From contig JBFWRK010000017.1 of the NCBI GenBank assembly GCA_050248955.1, positions 1-64,000 of the forward strand: a stretch of DNA of 64,000 nucleotides, read 5' to 3'. Numbering within the stretch: position 1 is the first letter of the stretch; the number at the start of each line of letters is the position of its first letter. The translations under genes and the position numbers were made by a program. The notes beneath the pieces were generated by a model. It was not told the origin of the DNA and ran no database searches. It saw only the letters and a list, made by a program, of their open reading frames with translations. Of this stretch, positions 7,565 to 18,892 are shown in pieces. The stretch comes from JBFWRK01 sp050248955. Its GTDB lineage: Bacteria; Actinomycetota; Acidimicrobiia; Acidimicrobiales; Ilumatobacteraceae.

Positions 7565-9190
7565 ATGAGATGGAACCGGAAGGCCAGAGTCGTCATCGCG
7601 CTCGCGACGGCAAGCTCGGTGGTCGGCGGTGTCGCGTTCGCGGGCGGTGAAGGCGGCCAATGGAGGACGGCGGGCGGGAACCGCGAGAACACCCGCTTCC
7701 AGCAGTCGGAACACAAGCTGAGCGTCGACACCGTCGACGAGCTCGAGGTGAAGTGGAGCTTCACGACCGGTGGAGACGTGTCGGCCACGCCGGCCGTCGA
7801 CGGAGACACCGTGTACTTCCCTGATTGGAGCGGCAACCTGTACGCCGTCGACAAGAGGACCGGGGAACAGCGGTGGCAGGCGAGTATCCCCGCCGCAACA
7901 GGGGTAGCGCTCGACAAAGCCCGCGCGACGCCCGCAGTCACCGAGGACAAGGTGATCATCGGCACCCAGGGCTCGATCCTCGTTCCGGGAATCGGTGGGC
8001 CGGGTGGCAACGTGCTCGCGTTCGACAAGTTCACCGGCGAGTTGCTGTGGAAGACCGTCGCGGATCCGCATCCCGCGTCGATCATCACTCAGTCGGCGAC
8101 GGTGTTCGACGGTCGGGTCTACGTCGGCGTGGCGTCGCAGGAGGAAGCCCTTGCCGGCTTCGTCCCGGGATACCCCTGCTGCTCGTTCCGCGGCAGCATG
8201 CTGGCGCTCGACGTCGATACCGGAGAGATCCTGTGGCAGACGTACTTGGCGCCTCCGCCGACGGACCCGACGGACCCGACGAACAGCTACAGCGGTAACG
8301 CGGTCTGGGGCAGTTCTCCGGCAATCGACGTGAAGCGCGGTCAGCTCTACATCGCGACCGGCAACAACTACAACGTGCCGCACTCCGTGCTCGACTGCGT
8401 CGCGGCCGCCGGTGACGATCCCGTGGCACAGGAGGCGTGCATCGCCCCGGACAACCACTTCGACTCGATCATGGCGCTCGATCTGGTCAGCGGAGCGATC
8501 CGATGGGTGACGCGAGCCATTCCATTCGATGCGTGGACGACGAGCTGCTTCCCGTTCATCGGCGACGGCTCCAACTGCCCGGAGCCAGCCGGCCCCGACT
8601 ACGACTTCGGACAGGCGCCCGCACTGTTCACCGTCAAAGCCGCACGTGGCCGCCCGCGTGACCTCGTGGGCGCGGGTCAGAAGAGCGGTCAGTACTGGGC
8701 GCTCGATCCCGGCACGGGTGATGTGGTGTGGGTTACCGAAGCCGGCCCTGGCGGCACAGGCGGGGGTCTGCAGTGGGGTTCCGCGGTTGACGGCACGCGT
8801 GTGTACACGGCCAACGCCAACAGCCTCGGCGTCGCGTGGACGCTGCCGGACGGCACGACGACGCACACCGGCGTGTGGAGCGCTCTCAACGCCGCCACCG
8901 GACAGGTCATCTGGCAGCGATCATCGCCTCATCCGTCCAATGGGATCTTCGGTGATACGTCGGGGCCGCCGACGACCGCCAATGGCGTCGTCTTTGCCTG
9001 CTCTCTCGAACCGCAGGGCCACATGTACGCGCTGAATGCAGCGACGGGTGCCGTGTTGTGGAGCTTCGCGAGCGGTGGATCGTGTCTGTCGGGTGCCGCC
9101 ATCTCGAACGGCATGCTCTACTGGGGTTCCGGCTATTCCAACTTCGGCGCCGGCACACCCAACAACAAGCTGTTCGCGTTCGGGCTCTGA
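7565..9190 (+). CDS. Secreted PQQ-type beta-propeller protein (quinoprotein dehydrogenase-like)
   Basis: A 541-residue protein with a signal peptide (MRWNRKARVVIALATASSVV, then small residues ending near FAGGEGG). The rest consists of repeated PQQ-like blades: AVDGDTVYFPDWSGNLYAVD, TPAVTEDKVIIGT, FDGRVYVGVAS, LALDVDTGEILWQTY, ALDPGTGDVVWVTE, ALNAATGQVIWQ and ALNAATGAVLWSF. Such propellers occur in PQQ-dependent alcohol and polyvinyl-alcohol dehydrogenases. A vicinal cysteine pair (PCCS, 'PGYPCCSFRG') resembles the disulphide seen near PQQ in quinoprotein dehydrogenases. No cytochrome c haem motif (CxxCH) is present. ATG 7565 was chosen for its signal peptide and the GGAGA site upstream. Enzymatic activity is plausible but unproven; it could be a structural propeller. 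Confidence 0.85.
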   Translation: MRWNRKARVVIALATASSVVGGVAFAGGEGGQWRTAGGNRENTRFQQSEHKLSVDTVDELEVKWSFTTGGDVSATPAVDGDTVYFPDWSGNLYAVDKRTGEQRWQASIPAATGVALDKARATPAVTEDKVIIGTQGSILVPGIGGPGGNVLAFDKFTGELLWKTVADPHPASIITQSATVFDGRVYVGVASQEEALAGFVPGYPCCSFRGSMLALDVDTGEILWQTYLAPPPTDPTDPTNSYSGNAVWGSSPAIDVKRGQLYIATGNNYNVPHSVLDCVAAAGDDPVAQEACIAPDNHFDSIMALDLVSGAIRWVTRAIPFDAWTTSCFPFIGDGSNCPEPAGPDYDFGQAPALFTVKAARGRPRDLVGAGQKSGQYWALDPGTGDVVWVTEAGPGGTGGGLQWGSAVDGTRVYTANANSLGVAWTLPDGTTTHTGVWSALNAATGQVIWQRSSPHPSNGIFGDTSGPPTTANGVVFACSLEPQGHMYALNAATGAVLWSFASGGSCLSGAAISNGMLYWGSGYSNFGAGTPNNKLFAFGL

Positions 9191-9230
9191 CACCAACGCC
9201 ACCGCCGCGGGACCGCCAGGAGTCGCGTCA

Positions 9231-9261
9231 GCCGGGAACCCCATGCTCCAGGGTTCCCGGC
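9231..9261. terminator. Bidirectional terminator between converging genes
   Basis: An 11-bp perfect stem (GCCGGGAACCC at 9231-9241, complement at 9251-9261) with a 9-nt loop. It lies 40 bases past the PQQ-type gene and 67 bases past the fasciclin gene, which converge here. Confidence 0.75.
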
Positions 9262-9327
9262 TTCGCGGGCTGCCGACGAGCAGAGTCAGGCTCCGCCGCT
9301 GCCCGAGCGGCTGACGTCAAGAAAGCG

Positions 9328-9957
9328 TCAGGGCAGGTCGATCGGCCGCAGCACCCTGTCGATGCCGTGGGCATAGCCGTTGGTCGCGGCGCCCCCGACG
9401 TTGCCCTGCACGACGCGGGGATCGCGGTCATCGGCATCGGCGTCGATCAGCGTGACGGTCTTCGACCGACGACCGTTGACGTCCACCTCGATCGACGATC
9501 CTTCGAGCAGGGTGCCGAGGACGGCGCCGTCGGACCCCTTCGCATCGCGGTAGGAGATCGAGCCAGGAACGATGTGGTAGAGCAACACGTTCTTCACGGT
9601 GTCGGTGCCGAGCGAAGCGACGGCGGCGAACACGTCGGCTTCGGAGCGGATCCACTCACCAGTGATGTCCTTGACGAGCTCGCGGAACGCCCGATCGTTG
9701 GGGAGGAAGACCGTGAGCTCGGCGTCGCTGTTGCTGGCGGCGTCGACGAGGTCGGGGAACAGCAGCACGGCCTGCGTGACGATGTCGTAGTCCCGGGAGC
9801 GGTGATCGAACCCGTCGGCGTCGTCCCTGCTCGAGTCAGCAAGGAGGATGTCGGCGAGGGTCTGGTCCTTCGGCTCGTTGTGTGCCGAAGCGATGCCCGG
9901 GGCGACGCTGCCGAAGCCGGCGACGACGATCGCGCCGGTGGCGATGAGCTTGCGCAT
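9328..9957 (-). CDS. Secreted fasciclin (FAS1) domain protein
   Basis: A 209-residue protein with a signal peptide (MRKLIATGAIVVAGFGSVAPGIASA) and one FAS1 domain over about residues 35-205. Typical FAS1 features are LTVFLPNDRAFREL, NVLLYHIVPGSI, LLEGSSIEVDV and NGYAHGIDRVLRPIDLP near the end. FAS1 domains mediate adhesion or bind extracellular matrix, and in bacteria are usually secreted or surface attached. There is no membrane anchor or LPxTG, so it is probably free. A second fasciclin gene lies at 59753-60391. It has its own upstream region, with no co-directional neighbour closer than the nuclease 320 bases away. Confidence 0.9.
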   Translation of the reverse strand: MRKLIATGAIVVAGFGSVAPGIASAHNEPKDQTLADILLADSSRDDADGFDHRSRDYDIVTQAVLLFPDLVDAASNSDAELTVFLPNDRAFRELVKDITGEWIRSEADVFAAVASLGTDTVKNVLLYHIVPGSISYRDAKGSDGAVLGTLLEGSSIEVDVNGRRSKTVTLIDADADDRDPRVVQGNVGGAATNGYAHGIDRVLRPIDLP

Positions 9958-10277
9958 GATGATCTCCTGAGGGTGAGGTGGGCGTACCTGCTGGATCGCA
10001 GCAGCTACGGGTCCTTTCGGGCTTCAACCCCACCGCAGATGCAAACCTCGCCGACTTTTCGACAGGCGTGGTGGCCGGCAGTGCTGCGAGCAGCGTCCCG
10101 CGGAAGCCCCTGCCGCCGGCCTCGCCGGAGGGGCCCGACTACCGCCGGCCGCCGCGGCGCAAACGATGCACCCGTGTTGCGGTCAGATCTCGCTCGCGCC
10201 GAGGCCTGGCGGCCGGGTCACCCGGCCGCCAGGAACGCTCTGTTCATCCGCCGCTCAGTGGTGACGGATCCTGACGC
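9958..10277. other. Intergenic region upstream of the fasciclin gene
   Basis: About 320 bases with no gene. The fasciclin ribosome binding site (TCAGGAGAT on the minus strand) is at the left end. The right half carries the strong terminator of the nuclease gene, listed at 10205-10233. The long rightward frames that cross it are antisense shadows. Confidence 0.55.
10205..10233 (-). terminator. Terminator of the extracellular nuclease gene
   Basis: A perfect 13-bp stem (CCTGGCGGCCGGG at 10205-10217 with 10221-10233) and a 3-nt loop, about 45 bases past the stop codon of the nuclease gene on the minus strand. Confidence 0.75.
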
Positions 10278-13331
<3,054 letters not shown>

Positions 13332-13398
13332 GGTGTACCCCTGAGATCCCGCCGGTCCGCTCCGGCACTGAACGACGTTGTTCGAAATGGCGCCGGCT

Positions 13399-13432
13399 GG
13401 TCGTACCGGGCGACAACTCGCCCGGCACGACC
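13399..13432 (-). terminator. Terminator of the 5'-nucleotidase gene
   Basis: Interrupted stem GGTCGT-a-CCGGGCG paired with CGCCCGG-c-ACGACC around a 6-nt loop, about 28 bases past the 5'-nucleotidase stop codon. It separates that gene from the nuclease gene, so the two are probably transcribed separately. Confidence 0.65.
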
Positions 13433-13459
13433 ACCAACGCGTTGGTCAGTGATGTGACG

Positions 13460-15214
13460 TCACGGAGTGACGTCGATGCGGTTCAGTGCCGGGGGCGAGA
13501 CCGTGCCGCCCACCGTGGCGAAGTACGCCTCGAAGGCGTCCGTGTCCACCGCGCCGCCGAGACGGTCGATGCCACCGAGCAACGCGCTGAAACCGTCACC
13601 GCCGTCGGCGAGGAAGCTGTTGACCGTGACCCGGTAGGACGTGCCGGCGACCAGGGGTGAGCCGTTCAACGTGATCCCGGTGACCGCATCGAGCGTGCAG
13701 CCGAGGTCCTCGGAGTCAGCCACCGACTGGTCCCACGTGTAGTGCACGCCGGCCGAGGGCAGCAGCACCTTGAACGCGATGTTCGTCGTGGTTCCGAGAC
13801 CGTCGTTCGCGCCGCAGAACTGCTGCTCGAGCATCGCCTCGATCTGCGCACCCGTCAGCGTCATCGTGACGAGCGAGTTGCCGAACGGCTGAACCGCGAA
13901 CGCTTCGCCGTAGGTCACGACTCCGTCGCCCTCGCCCGCCGCACTGCCCGCGTAGACCAGCTCGGTTCGCACGCCGCCTGGGTTCATGAAGGCCATGACG
14001 GCGTTGCCGACCCCGGCACCCGCCGTCGCCGCCAGCTGCGCATCGGCGATGACGTTCCCGAGCGGCTGCTCCAACGACGGGTCGTTCAGGCGAGTGAGGT
14101 CCGCCGTGATGGAACCGATCGCACGGTTGGCGATCGGCGCTGCGACCGCGTTGTACCGGGTGATCAGCGACGTGATCGCCGGGTCGAGCGGCACGTCACG
14201 GGTCACGATGCTGTTGTTGATCGTGATCGGACCGACGACGTCCTTCTGCGACTTGCTGACCTTCAGGTCGATGTCGGTCAGCACACGGCCGAACGAGTAG
14301 GCGCTCGTGACCGGGATGCCGTTGAAGTTGCAGACGTACGGCTGGTGCGTGTGACCGGAGATGACGAGGTCGATCTCTGGGTCCAGCCGGTTCACGATGT
14401 CGACGATCGGGCCGCTGACGCCGTTGCACCCGTTGATGTCGAGCGCCGCCGGAAGGCCACCCTCGTGGATGAGCACGACGATCGCCTCGACGTTGCGGTG
14501 CTTCAGCTCGCGAACGAGGGCGTTGGCGGTGTCGGCTTCGTCGAGGAAGTTGAAGCCGGCCACTCCGGACGGGCTCACGATGTTCGGCGTGCCCTCGAGC
14601 GTCATGCCGATGAACGCCACCTTGGCGCCGTTGAAGTTCTCGATCGAGTACGGCGGGAACAGCGTTTTGCCGGTGCTCTGACTCACCACGTTGGCGGCGA
14701 GGAAGTCGAAGTCGGCGCCGCCGAAGCCGTCACCGTCGAGGCAACCGTCGACCGGGTGGCAGCCGCCGTTCTGCATCCGCTGGAGCTCGGTGGTTCCCTC
14801 GTCGAACTCGTGGTTGCCCACCGCGTTGAGGTCGAGCCCGATCGAGTTCATCGCCTCGATGGTCGGCTCGTCGTGGAACAGACCCGACAGGAGCGGGCTG
14901 GCGCCGATGAGGTCGCCGGCCGACACGACGATCGTGTTCTTGGGGTTGGCCGCTTCGTGGGTCTTCACGTGCGTTGCGAGGTACTCGGCGCCACCGGCGT
15001 TGACCGTGCCGACCCGACCGCTCGAGCCTGCCGGTGGCTGGAGGTTCCCGTGGAAGTCGTTGATCGCGAGGATCTGGATGTCGACCGTCGGACCGTCCGG
15101 CTGCTTTGTTGGCTTTGGTCCTCCGCCGGCAGCCGCGGACCCCAAGCCCACACCTACCGTCCCCAAGGACGCCACCGCCACCAGGGCGGCGGAAGCACGA
15201 CTGATACGCATCAT
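13460..15214 (-). CDS. Secreted bifunctional metallophosphatase / 5'-nucleotidase
   Basis: A 584-residue secreted enzyme of the UshA/5'-nucleotidase family that removes phosphate from extracellular nucleotides. After a signal peptide (MMRISRASAALVAVASLG...SAAAGG) the calcineurin-like domain shows ILAINDFHGNL, SAGDLIGASP, GNHEFDEG, VLIHEGG and SGHTHQPY, the dimetal ligands. The C-terminal 5'-nucleotidase domain has the substrate-binding region FGNSLVTMTLTGAQIEAMLEQQF and SFLADGGDGF near the end. Of two adjacent ATGs, 15214 has the better spaced site (AAAGGCGGG); the longer frame upstream is not supported. There is no LPxTG or membrane anchor. Confidence 0.93.
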   Translation of the reverse strand: MMRISRASAALVAVASLGTVGVGLGSAAAGGGPKPTKQPDGPTVDIQILAINDFHGNLQPPAGSSGRVGTVNAGGAEYLATHVKTHEAANPKNTIVVSAGDLIGASPLLSGLFHDEPTIEAMNSIGLDLNAVGNHEFDEGTTELQRMQNGGCHPVDGCLDGDGFGGADFDFLAANVVSQSTGKTLFPPYSIENFNGAKVAFIGMTLEGTPNIVSPSGVAGFNFLDEADTANALVRELKHRNVEAIVVLIHEGGLPAALDINGCNGVSGPIVDIVNRLDPEIDLVISGHTHQPYVCNFNGIPVTSAYSFGRVLTDIDLKVSKSQKDVVGPITINNSIVTRDVPLDPAITSLITRYNAVAAPIANRAIGSITADLTRLNDPSLEQPLGNVIADAQLAATAGAGVGNAVMAFMNPGGVRTELVYAGSAAGEGDGVVTYGEAFAVQPFGNSLVTMTLTGAQIEAMLEQQFCGANDGLGTTTNIAFKVLLPSAGVHYTWDQSVADSEDLGCTLDAVTGITLNGSPLVAGTSYRVTVNSFLADGGDGFSALLGGIDRLGGAVDTDAFEAYFATVGGTVSPPALNRIDVTP

Positions 15215-15364
15215 TCCCGCCTTTCGCGTGTCGTTAGATGTCAACCACGGGTCAACGCCGCCACAGATCCCACCGCAGCCACCCCGCTGAGAACACAACT
15301 TAGTCGTTCGGAGATGCCTCGTTGACCGTCGGACGTCTGGCCACGGCGCGGCCACGCTCGTTCC

Positions 15365-15403
15365 GTCCGTGGACGAGGTCGCGCAGCAACCGTGTGCACG
15401 GAC
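15365..15403 (+). repeat. 39-bp hairpin repeat, left copy
   Basis: Begins GTCCGTG and ends CACGGAC, a 7-bp inverted repeat. The inner part shares CGCGCAGC and CCGTGTG with an equally long copy in the same orientation at 17217-17255. The two copies bracket the broken ice-binding gene and the following secreted-protein gene. Confidence 0.7.
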
Positions 15404-15429
15404 AGGATCGGCGCGAGCTCATCCGCCGG

Positions 15430-16026
15430 TCACGGCGGGCCCTGCCGGTGTCTACACAGGGCCGAGCAAGGGTGCGCTCGGCCTCACCGGGACGCTGGTC
15501 CTCGACGGTGCCAACGACCCGAACTCGGTCTTCATCTTCCAGACCGACTCGTCGCTCATCACCGCGTCGAACAGCACCGTGTCGCTGATCAACGGTGCCC
15601 AGGAGTGCAACGTGTTCTGGCAGGTCGGCAGCTCGGCCACGCTCGGCACGAACTCCGTCTTCACCGGCAACATCTTGGCGCTCACATCGATCACCGTGAA
15701 CACCAACGTGACGGTGCACGGTCGAGCGCTCGCCCGCAGGCGCGGTCACGATGGATCTGGACACGTTCACTCGTCCGGGCTGTGACATGACGCCGATCGA
15801 ATCCGCGCCGACCACCACGCCTGCCGATCTCTCGGGCACCGTTGCAGCGCCGGGCGACACGCAGCCGATCGATGGCGGAACGACGACCTTCGGGCCGGGC
15901 ACCGACATCACGCTGCCTGCGACCGGAACGCCAGCCAAGCGGACGATGCTCGTCGCAGGCATCGCCCTCGGGCTCGGCGCGGCCGCGATCAGCTTCGCCA
16001 GGCGGAAGACGCCCGCAGCTCGCTGA
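15430..16026 (+). pseudogene. Broken DUF3494 ice-binding-like protein with LPxTG anchor
   Basis: From about 15430 the frame encodes AGVYTG...LGLTGTLVLDG, DPNSVFIFQTDSSLITAS, LINGAQECNVFWQVGSSATL and GNILALTSITVNT. This is the second half of the DUF3494 ice-binding/adhesin beta-solenoid. The first half of the domain and any signal peptide are missing. At about 15735-15742, right after GRALAR, two bases appear to be lost from the expected ARNGAVTMD; the C-terminus continues in another frame from 15751 (MDLDTFTRPGC). That part ends in a sortase signal: LPATG, a hydrophobic helix and a basic tail (ARRKTPAAR). It would have been a wall-anchored ice- or surface-binding protein. The frameshift could be a sequencing error, but the lost N-terminus argues for real decay. 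Confidence 0.8.
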
Positions 16027-16134
16027 GCTCGCACGACACCGCGACACGGGCGAGGCGCCCGCCATCACCTTGTAGTCTCCGGCGCGGTGCCGCCGCCTGT
16101 GAGCGCGGCGGCCAAGGGGAAAGTGGGGCGGATC

Positions 16135-17157
16135 ATGTCTACCGCGCGCAGGGCCTCTGCTGGTGTGGCAGCACTTGCGGGCGCCGCGGTCCTTGTCTGT
16201 GCCGGGATCGCTCCGGTCGGTGTCGCGGCAGCGCACAAACCGCCGAAGTCCGTCGTCCACTACGACTTCCACACGCTCGCCGAATACGAAGCGTTGTGGT
16301 CGAACCCGTACGGGCTCGGCGAGATGGAGCTGAAGGACACTCGCAAGGTCTCGAAGCACGGCGCCTTCAGCCTCAGCGCCAGGCCGTTCCGGACGGCGTC
16401 CGACGTGAGCGTCTTCGACCACCTCAAGTACATCGCGATCAGCAACGCCGAGTTCGCGGTGCCCGAGAGCGGGTCGCTGATGTTCTCCGTGGACATCAAG
16501 GCTGACACGTCGCGAACCGAGCCGGGCCGCATCATCCACGGTTGCTACGGCGAGTCGGGCAGCTTCCCGACGATCGACTCGCCGTGCGCACAACCGTGGG
16601 CCGAGCCGGCGCTCGAGGGTCAGCAGGCCGGCGTGGTGCTGAACATGGTGAACTTCGCAACCGGTCAGCTGTTCGACTGGTTCCTCACCGATGACACGGC
16701 CTTCGCGCTCGTCGAACGGCTCCCGAGCAACGTCACCGGCTTTGGTGACGTCGGACTCGACAGGGCGTACACGCAGATCATCAAGGAGGTCGAGCTGAAG
16801 AAGTCGGGCGAAGAGCACGAGGTCGCGATCCGCTACACCCGCAATGCGACGGACTCCTACGTCGAGTACTTCCTCGACGATGACCTCGTCGCGCGGGTCG
16901 ACGACGTGGGCGTGCCGCTCGACGAGCAGGGCGTGGACTTCACGGGCATCTACCCGTCGCTCGGCGCAGGCGAGCCGTTGAAGGACGAGCTCGACAGCTT
17001 CGTGATCGGCCACGGATTGTTCAGCGTGATCGACGCGTTCCCGTTCCAGCATCCGGAGCGACCGGATCTGAGCGTGTCGATCCCGATCTCGGAGCGGATC
17101 TTCGGGCAGGGAGCCAAAGGGACGTTCAGCGACTTCGAGGTCACGACCGTCGGCTAG
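16135..17157 (+). CDS. Secreted protein of unknown function (DUF6081-like)
   Basis: A protein of 340 residues with a signal peptide (MSTARRASAGVAALAGAAVL...GVAAAHK). The mature part reads like one jelly-roll beta domain: VVHYDFHTLAEYEALWSNPY, LMFSVDIKADTSR, WAEPALEGQQAGVVLNM, FDWFLTDDTAFALVERLPS, YVEYFLDDDLVARVDDVGVP, and a C-terminal FGQGAKGTFSDFEVTT. From memory this resembles an uncharacterised secreted actinobacterial family (DUF6081); the name is uncertain. The pattern of a ligand-binding concanavalin-like sandwich is inference. ATG 16135 is preferred because the signal peptide begins there; upstream in-frame codons give a non-hydrophobic extension. It lies between two 39-bp direct repeats together with the broken ice-binding gene. 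Confidence 0.75.
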   Translation: MSTARRASAGVAALAGAAVLVCAGIAPVGVAAAHKPPKSVVHYDFHTLAEYEALWSNPYGLGEMELKDTRKVSKHGAFSLSARPFRTASDVSVFDHLKYIAISNAEFAVPESGSLMFSVDIKADTSRTEPGRIIHGCYGESGSFPTIDSPCAQPWAEPALEGQQAGVVLNMVNFATGQLFDWFLTDDTAFALVERLPSNVTGFGDVGLDRAYTQIIKEVELKKSGEEHEVAIRYTRNATDSYVEYFLDDDLVARVDDVGVPLDEQGVDFTGIYPSLGAGEPLKDELDSFVIGHGLFSVIDAFPFQHPERPDLSVSIPISERIFGQGAKGTFSDFEVTTVG

Positions 17158-17180
17158 TGGTCATCGCGTCGAGAGGAGGT

Positions 17181-17206
17181 GGTCGCGCTTCCCGGGAAGC
17201 GCGACC
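17181..17206. terminator. Perfect 26-base palindromic terminator
   Basis: GGTCGCGCTTCCC is followed at once by its exact complement, forming a perfect 13+13 palindrome 23 bases after the secreted-protein stop codon. The methyltransferase gene converges from the right, so it could serve both strands. Confidence 0.7.
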
Positions 17207-17216
17207 ATCTCGGTCC

Positions 17217-17255
17217 GTCCGTGCATCCGGACGCGCAGCGCCCGTGTGCACGGAC
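17217..17255 (+). repeat. 39-bp hairpin repeat, right copy
   Basis: Direct-orientation partner of 15365-15403, with the same length and identical GTCCGTG/CACGGAC ends. The shared inner blocks are CGCGCAGC and CCGTGTG. It lies immediately after the palindromic terminator. Confidence 0.7.
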
Positions 17256-17301
17256 AGAACCGGGCTGGGGGCGGGCGGGCCGCGGCTCGCCGGGCGATCG
17301 G

Positions 17302-18738
17302 TCAGTGCGAGCGCCGGGCCAGATCGCCGTCGTCCCAGAAGCCGGGCGCTGGAGCCGTGGCGTCGCCACCGGTCGCGTAGTGCGTCAGCCGGGAGCGAGC
17401 CTCCGCCGAGAGGAGGTCGATCGCGTCGAAGAACGCGTCGGGGCCGGCGGCGCGCAGGATGGTGTCGCTCTCACTCGGGCGGCGTGGGAGCTGGCTCGCC
17501 AGCAGCACGATCGGCACCTCCCGCCCGACCCGGCCTCGGACAGCCGCAGCCCGCCCGAGCGCGCGCCACACGGTGTCGGTCCGCAGCAGACCGCCGCGAC
17601 GGCTCGTGTGCGGACCGGCGATGTCGAAGAGCCACCGCTGACCGGCCGCATCTGTCGCCTCGAAGTCGACGGTCACCCCGGCCTTCGGGATCCGCTGGTC
17701 GCGTCCGGTGATCGTGAAGCCGGCGCCGACGAGCGCCTCCTCCGCGAGTCGCTGCACCGACTTGCCCTCGTCGATCGCCGCGGTGCGCACGGCAACCGGG
17801 GACGCGGCGGCGTCGAGCTCGAGCTCCGTGTCGGTCACCCGCTGCTTCGCGATCGCGACGTAGCTCTCGTCGAGGTCGTAGCCGACGTAGCGGCGGCCGA
17901 GGCGGGCAGCAGCGACCAACGACGAGCCGCTGCCCATGAACGGGTCGAGGACGAGGTCGTTCTCGAACGTGTAGAGCCGGATCAGCTGCTCCGGTAGCGC
18001 GACGGGGAACGGGGCTGGATGCCCGACGCGTCGAGCGCTCTCGGGTGGGATCGACCAGACGTCGAGCGTCAGCGCCATGAAGTCGTCCGCCAGCAGCGTG
18101 CTCCGGTGTGGGAGTCCCTCCGCAGCACGCTGCTTGACGGTGCGGGCCCGATCGAAGCGCCCCTTGCTGGCGACGATGACCCGCTCGCTGATGTCACGCA
18201 GCACCGGGTTGGCAGCACTGCGGAACGACCCCCACGCGCACGAGCCGTTCGCGCCCTCGCCCTTCTGCCAGATCAGCTCGCCGCGCAGCAGCAGGCCGAG
18301 GTCGTGCTCGAGGATGCGGATCACGTCCGCCGAGAGGCTGCGGTACGGCTTGCGGCCGAGGTTCGCGACGTTGACAGCGATCCGCCCGCCGGGTTCGAGC
18401 TTCCTCGCGCACTCGCGGAACACCTCGGTGAGCAGCTCGAGGTACTCGAGGTACGACGACGGCACACCCTCGCGCTCGAGCTCCTCCTCGTACTGCTTGC
18501 CGGCGAAGTACGGCGGCGAGGTGACGACGAGCGCGACCGAGCCGTCGTCGACCGCGGTCATCGACCGAGCGTCGCCGTGGACGAACGGCGAGCCGACGGG
18601 ACGCGGGGGTGGCACGTCGTCGTCGTTCGAGAGCTCGGGGGCGCGGAACCGCCCGTAGAACCCACTGGCGTCGTGGCTCTCCCGCGCGCCCACCCCGAAG
18701 TTCGACGTCGACGTCGACGTTCGCCGGCGCTCCTTCAT
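17302..18738 (-). CDS. Solitary DNA methyltransferase (N4-cytosine/N6-adenine type) with C-terminal extra domain
   Basis: A 478-residue DNA methyltransferase. The catalytic motif TSPPY (residues 73-77) precedes the AdoMet motif DPFMGSGSS (265-273), the beta-class order. TSPPY rather than DPPY favours N4-cytosine methylation, though N6-adenine is possible. From about residue 320 there is an additional domain (VTVDFEATDAAGQRWLFDIAG, then RADTVWRALGRAAAVRG-like sequence) whose alternating strands recall the PD-(D/E)xK nuclease fold, but the catalytic Lys is not apparent. No restriction endonuclease gene is adjacent, so it looks like an orphan, possibly regulatory, enzyme. The neighbours are divergent or convergent, so it is monocistronic. 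Confidence 0.88.
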   Translation of the reverse strand: MKERRRTSTSTSNFGVGARESHDASGFYGRFRAPELSNDDDVPPPRPVGSPFVHGDARSMTAVDDGSVALVVTSPPYFAGKQYEEELEREGVPSSYLEYLELLTEVFRECARKLEPGGRIAVNVANLGRKPYRSLSADVIRILEHDLGLLLRGELIWQKGEGANGSCAWGSFRSAANPVLRDISERVIVASKGRFDRARTVKQRAAEGLPHRSTLLADDFMALTLDVWSIPPESARRVGHPAPFPVALPEQLIRLYTFENDLVLDPFMGSGSSLVAAARLGRRYVGYDLDESYVAIAKQRVTDTELELDAAASPVAVRTAAIDEGKSVQRLAEEALVGAGFTITGRDQRIPKAGVTVDFEATDAAGQRWLFDIAGPHTSRRGGLLRTDTVWRALGRAAAVRGRVGREVPIVLLASQLPRRPSESDTILRAAGPDAFFDAIDLLSAEARSRLTHYATGGDATAPAPGFWDDGDLARRSH

Positions 18739-18892
18739 GTTGACCTCCGGACGGATCCTGCGACGCGGTCGACCCTACCCGCCGGTGCACCATGCGCCGA
18801 ACATACGCGCGCCGCCGATGTTCGATCGGCGCTGGTAGAACCGGACCAGTGCGTGGTGCCGCACCCGCACCCGAGAGGACGGAGGTCGCGCC

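Noticed and set aside
13742..15325. A 527-codon rightward frame opposite the 5'-nucleotidase
   Set aside because: Fully antisense to a gene with intact catalytic motifs and without any recognisable feature of its own.
15365..17255. Integrative element with attachment sites
   Set aside because: The 39-bp repeats could be att-like, but no integrase or recombinase lies between or near them, so only a repeat-bracketed segment is claimed.
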